From a virus: a stretch of DNA of 40,151 bases. Below the pieces are notes generated by a model that saw only the letters and a program-made list of their open reading frames with translations, was not told the origin of the DNA and did no database searches. A program made the position numbers and the translations under genes. Within the stretch, counting starts at the first letter, position 1. The number at the start of each line of letters is the position of its first letter. The stretch lies in IMG/VR virus record IMGVR_UViG_3300021197_001444, positions 1 to 40,151 of that record, one strand, 5' to 3'. This document shows positions 19,610-28,681 of this stretch, piece after piece.

Positions 19610-21510
19610 TGCGCACCCTCTTCTGGGATTCTCTGCCCCGTTATTCCCGCAGCTTGAGCGCCGCGCGCCGCCGGGGATACCATTGTCTTTTCCATTTCCT
19701 TAGCGGCCTGGGATAGAAGATTTCTTTCAGCCTTTGATCCTGGGGGAGCCTTGGCCACCTTCACCAGTATACGCCGCATCGTGGGGCTTTCATAGGCACG
19801 GGCAAGAGCGCCAATTGACGCGATTGACGCCAACCCAGCCCCAGCGCCGCCTAAAAGGTCTGTAGCCACAGCGCCGCCGATGATGGGTAGGGACTGAATC
19901 CCTGTTGGGGGGGATAAAGCCGCGTCATCTGCTCTTGAGGTCGCCTTCATCAGCCGAACGAAGCCATCAACAGACCGCTTATCATCCTCTGAGAAAGTTA
20001 CGCCGATTTGCTTTGCCCGTTTGGCAAGGTTCGAGGTAAACCGCTTTGCGCTTACATCCTCAAGGCCTCCCGACTTATCAAGTACATCATGCAGAATAGC
20101 GGCGCGGGCGTTGGCCTTCCCTTCGGGGCTAAGGCGCTTATATACCTGCCGCACATCCGAAGGCTTGCTTGAGAAAAGAAGGTTCTTCACATTCTCAGGC
20201 GTAACGTCACCTTTTGCCAAAACAGACTTAAGAGCGGTCTTGTTGACCTCATCCATTCCGTCGCTCAAGCGCTTATTTGCAACCCGCAACTTGGTCAGGT
20301 CGCGAGGCTTGCCGTTTGCCTGAACAAAGGCGTCGATATCCTCACGCAGAGGCCCGTAAAGGCTATTAACCGACTTTTGAACTTGAGTTTGCGCCCCCGC
20401 AAGTCGCGGGTCTTTATATGCGTCACCCAAAGTTGCCCGTAAGCCGTCAAGGTCTCGAATATCTGTGTTTGCAGGGAGATCAGATCTCCATTTCCGAAGT
20501 TCTGCAACCAAAGGTGCCATAGTGGCCTTCCCCTCATTAGCTGCGATTAGCTCATCAATTCGTGCGGAAACCTTTGGGACAGGAACTGGACCAGCGCCCG
20601 ACACACTGTCAAACACTTCATCCTTCAGGCCAACATATCTAGAAACGGTTTTCCCGTGTGTCTTTATCAGATCATCGGAAACGGATCGTAGGATGTCATC
20701 AGTTGCGGCGCCCGCATCATCTGAAAACTCATTGACCAACCCGCGAACAGCGTCAACGCGCTCCTCCGCTTGCGCCGCGCGCCCCGCGCCAGTGCCAGCC
20801 ACAGGTATTTTCTCACCCGTTGCCCTGATCCACTTTCCAGCCCACGTTTTAGGTTCCCGCACGTCGCTTGTCATAACTCGGACGCCACGCTCCGCACCTT
20901 CCTGTATCACGCGCCCGGCGGGTGTCGATGCGCGAGAGGCAGGAGTCGATCTAGCAGCGCTAGCCGCTGGCATGGTTGCCCTCATTGGTGACGCAGCAAA
21001 CGCTTCAGGCATGGCCGCGAGGTCGTTAGCCAGACGCCGCGCGTCATTCGAAGACATCCCCGCAGCCTCTGCCATATCCCCGATGAAGCCAGCAGCCCCC
21101 GCAGGAACCGCACCCGCCGCGCCCAGCGCAGATAGCGCCAAGTCTAACGTAGGAGTTAGCAAAGCCCTAACACCCTCTGGGGTGGCCTCTGGGAGCATGT
21201 TCGCCGCAACACTAGGCCCTTTACCGGTGAACCCCTGGAATGCCTGTCCGGCAAGGTCAGTGAATTGCCCTGCTGTTTCCTGAGTTAAGTCAGGTGAGAA
21301 CCTGCCCTCGGATGCTTCCTCATCATTCGCTGGCTCTGTAATTCGCGGCTGAAGCGCGTCAATAACCTGCGGCGCAGATGTGGGGCCGTCTCCCTGGATG
21401 ATGCTTTGCTCAATTTGAGAAACAACGCTAGCCGCAGGGTCAGGAGTGGAAGCCGCCTCAAGTCCATCCTCTGATAGGATTTTCGCTGTGATATCGTCAA
21501 CAACGCCCAT
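19606..21510 (-). CDS. Ejection (DNA-injection) protein, P22 gp16 position
   Basis: 634 residues. It occupies the place of P22 gp16, after gp7- and gp20-like genes. The N-terminal 60 residues are acidic and disordered; residues about 105-180 contain hydrophobic, alanine/glycine-rich helices (LDLALSALGAAGAVPAGAAG). Long helical segments follow, and a second hydrophobic stretch lies near 555-580 (IIGGAVATDLLGGAGAGLAS). Such amphipathic, membrane-active features fit a protein that leaves the capsid and helps form the conduit for DNA. TAATG junction with the upstream gene. Confidence 0.75.
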   Translation of the reverse strand: MGVVDDITAKILSEDGLEAASTPDPAASVVSQIEQSIIQGDGPTSAPQVIDALQPRITEPANDEEASEGRFSPDLTQETAGQFTDLAGQAFQGFTGKGPSVAANMLPEATPEGVRALLTPTLDLALSALGAAGAVPAGAAGFIGDMAEAAGMSSNDARRLANDLAAMPEAFAASPMRATMPAASAARSTPASRASTPAGRVIQEGAERGVRVMTSDVREPKTWAGKWIRATGEKIPVAGTGAGRAAQAEERVDAVRGLVNEFSDDAGAATDDILRSVSDDLIKTHGKTVSRYVGLKDEVFDSVSGAGPVPVPKVSARIDELIAANEGKATMAPLVAELRKWRSDLPANTDIRDLDGLRATLGDAYKDPRLAGAQTQVQKSVNSLYGPLREDIDAFVQANGKPRDLTKLRVANKRLSDGMDEVNKTALKSVLAKGDVTPENVKNLLFSSKPSDVRQVYKRLSPEGKANARAAILHDVLDKSGGLEDVSAKRFTSNLAKRAKQIGVTFSEDDKRSVDGFVRLMKATSRADDAALSPPTGIQSLPIIGGAVATDLLGGAGAGLASIASIGALARAYESPTMRRILVKVAKAPPGSKAERNLLSQAAKEMEKTMVSPAARGAQAAGITGQRIPEEGAQ

Positions 21511-23309
21511 TATTCGCCCTCCAAGAGGATTCGCCGCTGCTCTGGTGTGGCCTTATCCCAGATATCCTGAGCGGTGATGCCGGGGGAGTTGATTTGCGGA
21601 GAAACCACGGTTTCGAATGAAGGTGGCATCTGTGCGCCCTGAGAAACTGTCTCATCCACGGCGGCTGGTATCGAGACAATCCGATCAGGTTCAAGCCCGT
21701 ATTCCGTGGCCAGATCGCGGTACACATTTGCCTTTTTCGTGTAGTTGCTTAACTGCGCTCCGTGCACCAAACCGGCTTGATTGATGAAGTCTGCCCGCTG
21801 TGCTGGGGCTAGAATTTCACCGGTGTTCAGCTTCCTGATTGCGCGCGCGACTGGTGCTGGAGCTGTGCGACCCTCTTCAGTTTCTTGCAACCAAGCGGTA
21901 GCATTTGCCGCTGTTGCAAATTCACTTTCGCGCACAACTGATCCTGGGTCCAACAGCTTCATGTAGTTGAAGACCAAGGCCAAATCACCTGCCGCGCTAG
22001 GCTCCGAAGCTGACGCCTCAATTCGCGCGAAGGCGTCATCTACTGCTGAGAAGTCTTTGACAACAGGGAGGGCTGTAAATTCCTTGCGCAGCTTCTGCTC
22101 ACCCTCAAAGTCAGGCTGAACGGGACCAACTGCCTTACCGTCGCTTAGCATGAAGCGCTGATATTCTGGGGTGCCAGGCTCAAGGCCTCCATCCACTGCG
22201 CGGGCACGAAGGGTCTCAATCTCGGCGGGAACCTTTTCCTCTGGCAAAACGACACCCGCCGCCGCCTCAAGGGTTGGGGTATACCTTGGGTCTTCGGGGG
22301 TAACGCCAAGTTCAGCCAGAGAAGCCTTTGCCTCAGCAATGGGCGTCGCCTCTGGAACCGCCCCAGGAATGGGAACAACGCCCGCCCGTGGGTTGGATGG
22401 GTCAGCAAACATCATGCCTTCAGGCACCTCGCCAGAAAACTCAGGCGCATCAACCGCTGTGGCCGCTGTCCGCAAGTTGGTCAGAAGTTGGTCGCCCACC
22501 TCCTGAGAAATAGCACCGCTGGCAATGTCTGCCCGAACCTGTGCAAGGTCTTTGCCAAGTGCCGTTTTCGGCGCTCGTGCTGCCTGAGCGCGCCGCGCTG
22601 CTGCTGCCCGTGCCGCCTGCTCCGCTGCAATCTCCCGATCGCGACGCGCAAGCATAACCCCGCCAAGCTGGGGGTTTACCGCCATAAGCTCCGCGATAGC
22701 ATCCTGACGGTTGCGCGGGGGAAGCTGCGTGGCAACCTCCCGGCCAACCATCTCCATTTTCATAAGCTCAAGATCAAGCTGATCCGGAGACATGTTCGCA
22801 AGCTGCGTCACGCGCCCGATATCCTGACCCTTGCCAACCATATCACCGCTCACCTCCGCCATACGCCGAACCCGTGCGCCGTGGTCCTTCATGCCGCGCA
22901 ACTCAGTGGCCAGCGCCGCGCCAGTCTCGGCTTCCGTTCGGATAGCGTCTTCCTGATCTGGGTTGCCTCGAACCTGACCGATAGCTTGAGCTAAGCCAGG
23001 GGCAATACGACCAAGGAGGCCAGCAGATTGCTCTTGCTTCTCTGGAATAATGCCTGGGGTCTGTCCTGCGCGCTGACGACCACCTAGAAGCCCACCGCCC
23101 TGAGATAGTTGACCAAACAAACCCTCACCCGATGGCAAGTTCTGCTGCGGTTGCTGGGGTAGACCAAGGGAACCGCGAATAAGGTCTTGCAGGTTGGCTT
23201 GATCTGCTGCCTCACGCCGCCGCCCCTGAACCCGCTCAACTCCTTGCGTGATAGGTGTGGCAAAGTCTGGAATGAGTGACCCGCCGTGAACGTTCCTAAG
23301 CGTAGCCAT
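21510..23309 (-). CDS. Ejection protein, P22 gp20 position
   Basis: 599 residues. Q/G/R-rich disordered N-terminus (to about 100), long alanine-rich helix (AAEQAARAAAARRAQAARAP near 230-250), and a C-terminal domain with GDLALVFNYMKLLDPGSVVR followed by ESEF, a block typical of virion-internal injection proteins in podophages. Its rank in the operon corresponds to P22 gp20. It is probably packed in the capsid near the portal and injected with DNA. Confidence 0.75.
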   Translation of the reverse strand: MATLRNVHGGSLIPDFATPITQGVERVQGRRREAADQANLQDLIRGSLGLPQQPQQNLPSGEGLFGQLSQGGGLLGGRQRAGQTPGIIPEKQEQSAGLLGRIAPGLAQAIGQVRGNPDQEDAIRTEAETGAALATELRGMKDHGARVRRMAEVSGDMVGKGQDIGRVTQLANMSPDQLDLELMKMEMVGREVATQLPPRNRQDAIAELMAVNPQLGGVMLARRDREIAAEQAARAAAARRAQAARAPKTALGKDLAQVRADIASGAISQEVGDQLLTNLRTAATAVDAPEFSGEVPEGMMFADPSNPRAGVVPIPGAVPEATPIAEAKASLAELGVTPEDPRYTPTLEAAAGVVLPEEKVPAEIETLRARAVDGGLEPGTPEYQRFMLSDGKAVGPVQPDFEGEQKLRKEFTALPVVKDFSAVDDAFARIEASASEPSAAGDLALVFNYMKLLDPGSVVRESEFATAANATAWLQETEEGRTAPAPVARAIRKLNTGEILAPAQRADFINQAGLVHGAQLSNYTKKANVYRDLATEYGLEPDRIVSIPAAVDETVSQGAQMPPSFETVVSPQINSPGITAQDIWDKATPEQRRILLEGE

Positions 23310-24058
23310 TAGTGCACCATCCCATCAATTCTGTCGTCAAGGTCTGCCTGAAGCTTCTCAATCAGCCCTTCATAGTCAACCATCAGCCAGCCGCTTTCTT
23401 CACGCACAAACTCAGGATGCTTATCCCGAACCTCTTGCGCAATAAATCCAACGTTAGGACACTCAGCAATCACGGTTCCCTTTGTCTGTGGAATCCAATC
23501 CCACTCGCAAAGCCCCATATCGCCAATCTGCCCCAGCTCCATGATGTTTTCCTTCAGGCGCTCATCAGAGAAGAAGATACCACCGGCCAAGCCCGCAAGC
23601 TGGCCACCGAAGTTAGCCCGAGACTGAGCGTCGGTAACAATCCCAGAGGATAGGTTTTGCCCCTGCTGATTAAACAGGTTGGCAACACCGCCCGCTGCGC
23701 TTTGCCCGATATTCGCCAAGTTTGAAGACCGGCCTGTCAAGAGGTTCTCAAGTTGAAGGCCAAGTTCTGATCCAACATCCGCGATAGCCTGGACGCCGCC
23801 GCCCGATCGCGTCAAGCCGCCCGCCGATAAAGCGCTCTGAACACCTCGCTCTCGATCCTGAACCAAATTCCCGAAGGTATCAGAGTTGAAAATCTCGCCA
23901 AGGCGCTCATCAAGACCGCCAACCGTGGCCCCCTGCGCTAGCCCTTCAAGCTGCGCTGACCCCGCGTCGAGGAAAGGCCGCAACTCATTGATGCCAAGCT
24001 GGGTCATTTGGTTAGCCGCCGATGCGGCGCGTGACCCTGCGTTTTTCTTACCACCCAT
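23309..24058 (-). CDS. Ejection protein (gp7 position) with C-terminal S74 chaperone domain
   Basis: 249 residues. The N-terminal 160 residues are Gly/Ala-rich with amphipathic helices, as expected of an injected protein at the P22 gp7 position. The C-terminus is a Peptidase_S74 (intramolecular chaperone) domain: FFSDERLKENIMELGQIGDM, CEWDWIP, GFIAQEV and LMVDYEGLIEKL. The self-cleavage pair, Ser164 and Lys169 in S-D-E-R-L-K, is intact. This domain is normally found on tail fibres and endosialidases, where it trims itself off after trimerisation, so its place on an internal protein is unusual. Confidence 0.85.
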   Translation of the reverse strand: MGGKKNAGSRAASAANQMTQLGINELRPFLDAGSAQLEGLAQGATVGGLDERLGEIFNSDTFGNLVQDRERGVQSALSAGGLTRSGGGVQAIADVGSELGLQLENLLTGRSSNLANIGQSAAGGVANLFNQQGQNLSSGIVTDAQSRANFGGQLAGLAGGIFFSDERLKENIMELGQIGDMGLCEWDWIPQTKGTVIAECPNVGFIAQEVRDKHPEFVREESGWLMVDYEGLIEKLQADLDDRIDGMVH

Positions 24059-24450
24059 CAGGAAGCCCTCATTTCATTTGTTACACTATAGCATTGCAAT
24101 CCGTCGCAATCCACACCTTCGTAGTTTGCGCCAACGTGCCGCGCCATCACTCGCGCCGCCCGCGTATCTCCAGGGATGCGACCGCGTAGAATATCGCAGT
24201 CTGTATTCTCAAACATCCAGTCAAACGCCGCCTTGTACGCCTGAGATGCTTTTGCCCCTCGGCACTTATCCGTCATCTGAACATGCATTAGGAGACCGCG
24301 CTCATCGCACGGGTGGAAACACAGTGCCCCGATGTCTTCGCCACCCTCCGTGACGGCAAGGTAATAGATACCATCCGAAATGGTCATATCCCACTCATGG
24401 GCTATGCGCTTGATGCGGCGGAAGTTGCTGGTTACGCGCTCGATCATCAT
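24058..24450 (-). CDS. P22 gp14-like GNAT-fold protein (DUF2824 type)
   Basis: 130 residues. The text follows an acetyltransferase-like fold: AVTEGGEDIGALCFHPCDER, HVQMTDKCRGAKASQAYKAA, MFENTDCDILRGRIPGDTRA. The R-G-x-x-A-x-x-A region matches the acetyl-CoA loop position. In P22-like phages the gene between the needle and gp7 (gp14, DUF2824) has this character, and this gene is in that position. Whether it acetylates anything is unknown. ATGA overlap upstream. Confidence 0.8.
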   Translation of the reverse strand: MMIERVTSNFRRIKRIAHEWDMTISDGIYYLAVTEGGEDIGALCFHPCDERGLLMHVQMTDKCRGAKASQAYKAAFDWMFENTDCDILRGRIPGDTRAARVMARHVGANYEGVDCDGLQCYSVTNEMRAS

Positions 24451-24719
24451 GATATGACTGCCCCGTCTGTGACCCTGCGCCAGTCCGTAAGGTCAGAATA
24501 CGCAGGAACAGGTCCGCCGGACTCATCCGTCACCATGATCATTCCATAGCCAACAGATGCTTCCGGGACAGTTGAAACGGTATAAGGTAACAAATTAGAT
24601 CGGCCTGTGGTGGAGTTGAGGCCCACCGCATCAAGGAATAGCTGGAAGCCACTCCTAGCGCGCCCCTCTCGGTCTATAAGCCGCTGTCCGTGCTGTGGTA
24701 CTGGCAGTAAAGTTGTCAT
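24447..24719 (-). CDS. Small virion protein in the tail-needle (gp26) position
   Basis: 90 residues, ATG 24719 with TAGGGGATGAA. The second half (MIMVTDESGGPVPAYSDLTD, then WRRVTDGAVIS) is a module often found at the C-terminus of phage structural proteins. It lies between the gp10-like and gp14-like genes, where P22 encodes its tail needle gp26, but it is far shorter than gp26 and has no coiled coil. It may be a plug or an adaptor; a true needle is not visible in this operon. Confidence 0.65.
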   Translation of the reverse strand: MTTLLPVPQHGQRLIDREGRARSGFQLFLDAVGLNSTTGRSNLLPYTVSTVPEASVGYGMIMVTDESGGPVPAYSDLTDWRRVTDGAVIS

Positions 24720-24727
24720 TTCATCCC

Positions 24728-26152
24728 CTACCTGAAGTTCGCGAACATCTTGTCAGCAGAGAAATCAACGTCCTGCGTTGTGTAGATCCGCATCCCCATA
24801 AACCCGTGATACATGCCAAGGCCCCCGGCTAGATTCCACTCTAGGTGCTGCTTGTAATTCCCCAGCCCCGCAACCTCTCGGAAAACCCCATTGCCGTATA
24901 GAACATTATCGCGGCTCATAAAGAGGCCAACCGTGGCAGGCTCATCAAATGCCTTGAAGACATTGAACCCGCTGCTGAAGCCACTACTGAACCCGCCTCG
25001 GATGAACCCGCTTTGGGTGTACCCCTGAGAAATATCAATCCCCAGGTTTTGGCATGTGAAGTAATCTCCATCCTCTTGCTCAAAGCCGATATCAATGATC
25101 TTGGATACCGGGTTCTCGAAATCCATATTTGTTCTGACTAGCTTGCCAATGTTCCCCTCGGATGCTGTGAAATACTCACCATCAAACTGAGTGATAAAGC
25201 CACCCTTCCAAACCACGGGCTTCTCATTGATGCGGGTGTCCAGAAAGAACCAATCGCCATTGAAGAACCCGAAAGAGTGCCGCTTGAGCGTAAATGTCGC
25301 GATGTCATAACCTCGCCAGATGAACCGCCCCCCTACCGCGCCTGATAGTTCCTCTTGCGTGTATTCTGTCAGGATGAGGTCAATTGCCTCATTTGATATC
25401 TTGGGGGCCTCGCCTTGCCCAATCGCAAAGATGCCAAAGTCCTGGTCCTTCAAGCGGCCAATGAAGAAATAAGTTCGGTTGGCCTCGATCAATCCCCCGA
25501 CATAACCCGCAGAGATGCGCGCCCCGGTTAGGCGTTGGAATGGGTTGGGTGAAGCTCCGGTGTTTCGGAAAAGCTCAAAGCTGTCTGTTCCGCCAATGTA
25601 GAGCGTGTTGTTGAGATTGAGCGCTACTTCGTTTTTGTCCGGCAATTCTTCTGCATCGAAGAAGCTAGCGGCCTGCACAGACCCAGCATCGCCAACGTCT
25701 GAGAAGAACGCGGGATCTCCATCGCTTGGGATGTAAACAAACCGCCCATCAATATGGGTGACGGAATCACTCGGCACAAAGTTGGCGTTCCCAGATATCA
25801 GGGTGATGGTGTCGGCGGCGTCCAGCGTGAAGATATCACCCCCAGGCACCAGAATAACCGCCGTGTTGAAGCCGATCGCTGTGACGATGTTTGCGTTTCC
25901 GCTAATGGTACCGACTGTGACAAAATCTCCGGTGGTCTCAACTTTGATGAGGCTCTGACTGACGACCTGATACAACGCGCCATTCCACACAAACTGTCCA
26001 CGAGCGACCTTGCCCGTGGTGTTCAGTTGCTCAATACCAGGCCGCGAAATGATCTGCCCTGCCCCATTGTTGAAGCAGTTCGTCAAGGACCGGCGAGTGT
26101 GTGGTAGCCGTTCGCTGCCTTCAATTCCATCAGGGAAGGGGATTGGCGGCAT
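24728..26152 (-). CDS. P22 gp10-like tail hub / packaged-DNA stabilisation protein
   Basis: 474 residues, nearly the length of P22 gp10 (472). ATG 26152 was chosen: it overlaps the previous gene's TAATATG and gives the canonical start PPIPFPDGIEGSERLPHTRR; a 49-residue upstream extension lies within the preceding gene. Family text includes LTNCFNNGAGQIISRPGIEQ, ARGQFVWNGALYQVVSQSLI and IDGRFVYIPSDGDPAFFSDV, consistent with a beta-propeller-like hub. It seals the head after packaging with gp4. Confidence 0.92.
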   Translation of the reverse strand: MPPIPFPDGIEGSERLPHTRRSLTNCFNNGAGQIISRPGIEQLNTTGKVARGQFVWNGALYQVVSQSLIKVETTGDFVTVGTISGNANIVTAIGFNTAVILVPGGDIFTLDAADTITLISGNANFVPSDSVTHIDGRFVYIPSDGDPAFFSDVGDAGSVQAASFFDAEELPDKNEVALNLNNTLYIGGTDSFELFRNTGASPNPFQRLTGARISAGYVGGLIEANRTYFFIGRLKDQDFGIFAIGQGEAPKISNEAIDLILTEYTQEELSGAVGGRFIWRGYDIATFTLKRHSFGFFNGDWFFLDTRINEKPVVWKGGFITQFDGEYFTASEGNIGKLVRTNMDFENPVSKIIDIGFEQEDGDYFTCQNLGIDISQGYTQSGFIRGGFSSGFSSGFNVFKAFDEPATVGLFMSRDNVLYGNGVFREVAGLGNYKQHLEWNLAGGLGMYHGFMGMRIYTTQDVDFSADKMFANFR

Positions 26153-26153
26153 A

Positions 26154-26600
26154 TTAGTTTCCGATCTCTGAGCCTTCAGGGAAGAATGCGTCACCATAGC
26201 GCCAGACGCGGTTGCCTTGGCCCCGTGGCGTGGTGGAAGAAACAACCTTCTTAGGAATGGTGAACGTTTGGTAGAGCGCCCGAACCGTCTTAAGTTCACG
26301 GGACGCGGACGCCGCCAGGGACGGGGAAACTACCGTCTTTCCGTTGTCGAAGTCAGGGGAAACAAGCACCGCCAAGTTGAGAATTACTGCGTTAGTTGCC
26401 TCAGCGCGTTCCCCAAGGTCATCCCCCGGAACCGCAAGGGGGACCGCATCAATGGCAATCCCCTCCGCCGTCCATTGCGCAATCATGCCGTTTAGCGCTT
26501 CGAATGCGGTCTGGATGCTTTCCGGCTCTGGTGCGGAGACTGCCGATGCCACCCCGATTTTCTGAAGTGCGCGCTCAATGATGAGTGTTCCCGTGGTCAT
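26154..26600 (-). CDS. P22 gp4-like head completion / tail accessory factor
   Basis: 148 residues (P22 gp4 has 166). It begins TLIIERALQKIGVASAVSAP and continues FEALNGMIAQWTAEGIAID, the signature of the gp4/head-tail adaptor fold, with a helical core and an extended C-terminus (NRVWRYGDAFFPEGSEIGN). It binds the portal ring and recruits gp10. Gene order (immediately before gp10) agrees. Confidence 0.9.
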   Translation of the reverse strand: MTTGTLIIERALQKIGVASAVSAPEPESIQTAFEALNGMIAQWTAEGIAIDAVPLAVPGDDLGERAEATNAVILNLAVLVSPDFDNGKTVVSPSLAASASRELKTVRALYQTFTIPKKVVSSTTPRGQGNRVWRYGDAFFPEGSEIGN

Positions 26601-26603
26601 TCT

Positions 26604-27905
26604 TCAACTCCTCGCCTCAATGTCAAAGCAACTATCAAGCTCAGCCTCAACATTTGAGGTGTCTGTTGTGTTCTTGATGGCCATTCGGATGCGCTCATCT
26701 TTTAATAGGGTAAGCTTTCCGCGCAGTCCGAAGGCAGCAGCATCAGCCGAACCTACGAAGTTCAAAACGGTTCGGGTTTGCTCAATTTCATCAGTCCAGC
26801 TAGAGCCGTCATCAATTGACTTCTGAACGATGAGTGTCAAAACATCCCCAGAGTCCCCATCCATGATGAAATCGGCCTGCACCTTGTAGTCGATAGGGTC
26901 ATCTCCCAGATGCCGAAGCTGCCCATTCGCAGGGGCGTCAAAGTGTTGAAGATCGCCGGCCGTGTACGTGCCTTGAATTGGGAAGGCTGTATCCACAGCA
27001 TTAATCACAGTTGTTGTGGTGGATGTAATGCAGGACTCGCCGCCAACAAAGGTGTTCCCGAACCCGACATTGGCACTCCATTTTGCGGCCAAGTCAGATG
27101 CGGCCATGTTTGGAGACAAAAGCGGGTCGGTCGCATCTGCAATCCCAGATCGGGTGACAATCGCCCCCGTCACCTGCACCGTGTTTGGATTTGGGAAGTT
27201 TGCCGGAGCAAAATCAAACACAGAAGCGCTTGCGGGGAGATCAATGTTCATATTTGTGCGGAAGCGTGACGCCATTGAAAGAGTGCCGCCAGCGCTGAAC
27301 AGCGAGTATGACCCTGCGGTCAAGGCGCGGACAATAGAGGTGTCAATAAAGAACCCCCCAGCCCAAGACCCATCTAGCTTTAGCTCTGGGGTTCCACCAA
27401 ATCGCCCCGTGCCGGTCTCAAGCCCCTGGCGGTATCCAGAAATGGTGCCAAGAGAAGCGCAATTGTTGTAGTTAATGCGCTCGACTTCGATTGAGCTTGT
27501 TCCATCGACGTCCGTTAGGTCATAGACTTGCGCGCCTGCGCCTGACATCTCAATGAATAGATCGCGCATGAGTATGTCGCCAGAACCACCCACATCACTA
27601 ACAAACAATTTGGCAGCTCCCTCCGATGAGGTAAGGCCGGAAATGTCGAAATTCCACCCAGCAAGGAAAAGACCCCCTGCTGGAACGGTCACCTGGATGC
27701 CGGTCATATCAATGATGGCGGTAAGCATGTATTCCTTGGTGCTGTCAATTGTGCCACCAAGGGTAGTGGCTGCATTGGCCTGCGTGACCATTATGACCGG
27801 CGCTTCTTCCAGTGTGCTGGTGCGCCCATCAAGGTCAGTGAAGTTACCGTCAAGCTCGTTGTGGGTTAGGGCAGATCCTTTGGTGGATCTTAGGGTAATG
27901 GTCAT
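26604..27905 (-). CDS. Structural beta-helix protein between coat and gp4 (head or tail fibre)
   Basis: 433 residues, ATG 27905 behind GGAGACACCCC. N-terminus MTITLRSTKGSALTHNELDG then NFTDLD is a standard opening of phage fibre proteins. Residues about 60-250 repeat short strands with MTGIQVTVPAGGLFLAGWNF, DILMRDLFIEMSGAGAQVYD and similar, suggesting a beta-helix. The C-terminal domain (QLRHLGDDPIDYKVQADFIM, ...GKLTLLKDERIRMAI) is compact beta. P22 has no fibre gene at this place, so it may be a capsid decoration fibre or an accessory tail fibre. Confidence 0.75.
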   Translation of the reverse strand: MTITLRSTKGSALTHNELDGNFTDLDGRTSTLEEAPVIMVTQANAATTLGGTIDSTKEYMLTAIIDMTGIQVTVPAGGLFLAGWNFDISGLTSSEGAAKLFVSDVGGSGDILMRDLFIEMSGAGAQVYDLTDVDGTSSIEVERINYNNCASLGTISGYRQGLETGTGRFGGTPELKLDGSWAGGFFIDTSIVRALTAGSYSLFSAGGTLSMASRFRTNMNIDLPASASVFDFAPANFPNPNTVQVTGAIVTRSGIADATDPLLSPNMAASDLAAKWSANVGFGNTFVGGESCITSTTTTVINAVDTAFPIQGTYTAGDLQHFDAPANGQLRHLGDDPIDYKVQADFIMDGDSGDVLTLIVQKSIDDGSSWTDEIEQTRTVLNFVGSADAAAFGLRGKLTLLKDERIRMAIKNTTDTSNVEAELDSCFDIEARS

Positions 27906-27917
27906 GGGGTGTCTCCG

Positions 27918-28052
27918 TTAATCGACATAACCCGGGTCAACATAATCCGGATCAACATAAGTGGTTACGGGGGGGACTGCCCCCGAAATAGAGCGACTAA
28001 AGGCCCCCAGAAGGGTGTTCTTCAACGCAGCGACTAAAGGCCCCTTGCCCAT
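27918..28052 (-). CDS. Small protein with YVDP repeats
   Basis: 44 residues from ATG 28052, three bases after the previous stop. MGKGPLVAALKNTLLGAFSR is followed by a tail of near-identical YVDPDYVDPGYVD units, a C-terminal style I know from small phage structural-region proteins. The stop is 12 bases before the next gene. The tail's repeat is also visible in DNA (three ACATAAYCCGGRTCA-like units at 27924-27958). Confidence 0.65.
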   Translation of the reverse strand: MGKGPLVAALKNTLLGAFSRSISGAVPPVTTYVDPDYVDPGYVD

Positions 28053-28053
28053 C

Positions 28054-28371
28054 TTACTTGTCCGGGTTCGTGGTCATGATGAACACGCCAGAAGGGGAGG
28101 CTGTGGCGCTCTTAGTCACGCCAAGAAGCATCGGAGATTGAATGGTGAATACGTTGGATGTCGCAGTCAGCTCAAGGTCGGCACCGTCCTGCGCTAGAGG
28201 CTCAAAGGTGGTCCCCCCATCTACGCTGAACAAGATTGCCGCCGTTTCTGCCGCTTCAAGATTCGTGGCGTAGATGGTCGCCGGTAGGCTTTTCTGCACC
28301 ACAGGGAATTCAACAGGCGTAGAAACCGCGTCCGTCTGCTCCAAGATGATAGGGGTGGGTTTCAGGGTCAT
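28054..28371 (-). CDS. Possible capsid decoration/small structural protein
   Basis: 105 residues. Beta-rich immunoglobulin-like text: PVVQKSLPATIYATNLEAAE, AAILFSVDGGTTFEPLAQDG, TATSNVFTIQSPMLLGVTKS. The D-G-G-T-T-F-E-P-L block is typical of small phage head proteins that mimic a measured-quantity domain. Located between coat and gp4, so head decoration is the best guess. Confidence 0.6.
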   Translation of the reverse strand: MTLKPTPIILEQTDAVSTPVEFPVVQKSLPATIYATNLEAAETAAILFSVDGGTTFEPLAQDGADLELTATSNVFTIQSPMLLGVTKSATASPSGVFIMTTNPDK

Positions 28372-28377
28372 AACTCG

Positions 28378-28629
28378 TTATCCTTTAAACAATGCTGCCA
28401 CGACAACGCACCGCATGTCAGTGACGCTGAGGCTATCGTCAATTTCAATCCTGCGCTCTTTGGCAAGCTTCTTTAAGCCAGCCTTACGCATTTTGTTTAC
28501 GTCTTCAGCCGTAATCTCAGGTCCACTAACGACCTCGCGCAACCAGCCGAGACTCTTGCAATAAGCAATGGTTTCCCGCCGGTCATTCGTTTCAATTATG
28601 TTGCCGTTAGGCTTTGTCCACGTTGGCAC
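28378..28629 (-). CDS. Small head-region protein, possibly helix-extension-helix fold
   Basis: 83 residues if read from GTG 28629, which has GGGAG 8 bases upstream; a TTG at 28635 would add two residues but lies too close to the SD. The C-terminal half (EITAEDVNKMRKAGLKKLAK then ERRIEI) may be a helix-extension-helix DNA-binding fold. First gene after the coat gene. Function unknown. Confidence 0.6.
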   Translation of the reverse strand: MPTWTKPNGNIIETNDRRETIAYCKSLGWLREVVSGPEITAEDVNKMRKAGLKKLAKERRIEIDDSLSVTDMRCVVVAALFKG

Positions 28630-28681
28630 TTGCAATACTCCCTACAAGTTGGAAGGCCCCCGCAGGGGCCAACCGTTTGGT

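Noticed and set aside
26153-26299. 49-residue N-terminal extension of the gp10-like protein
   Set aside because: It lies inside the gp4-like gene in another frame; the ATG at 26152 gives the family's usual length and start.
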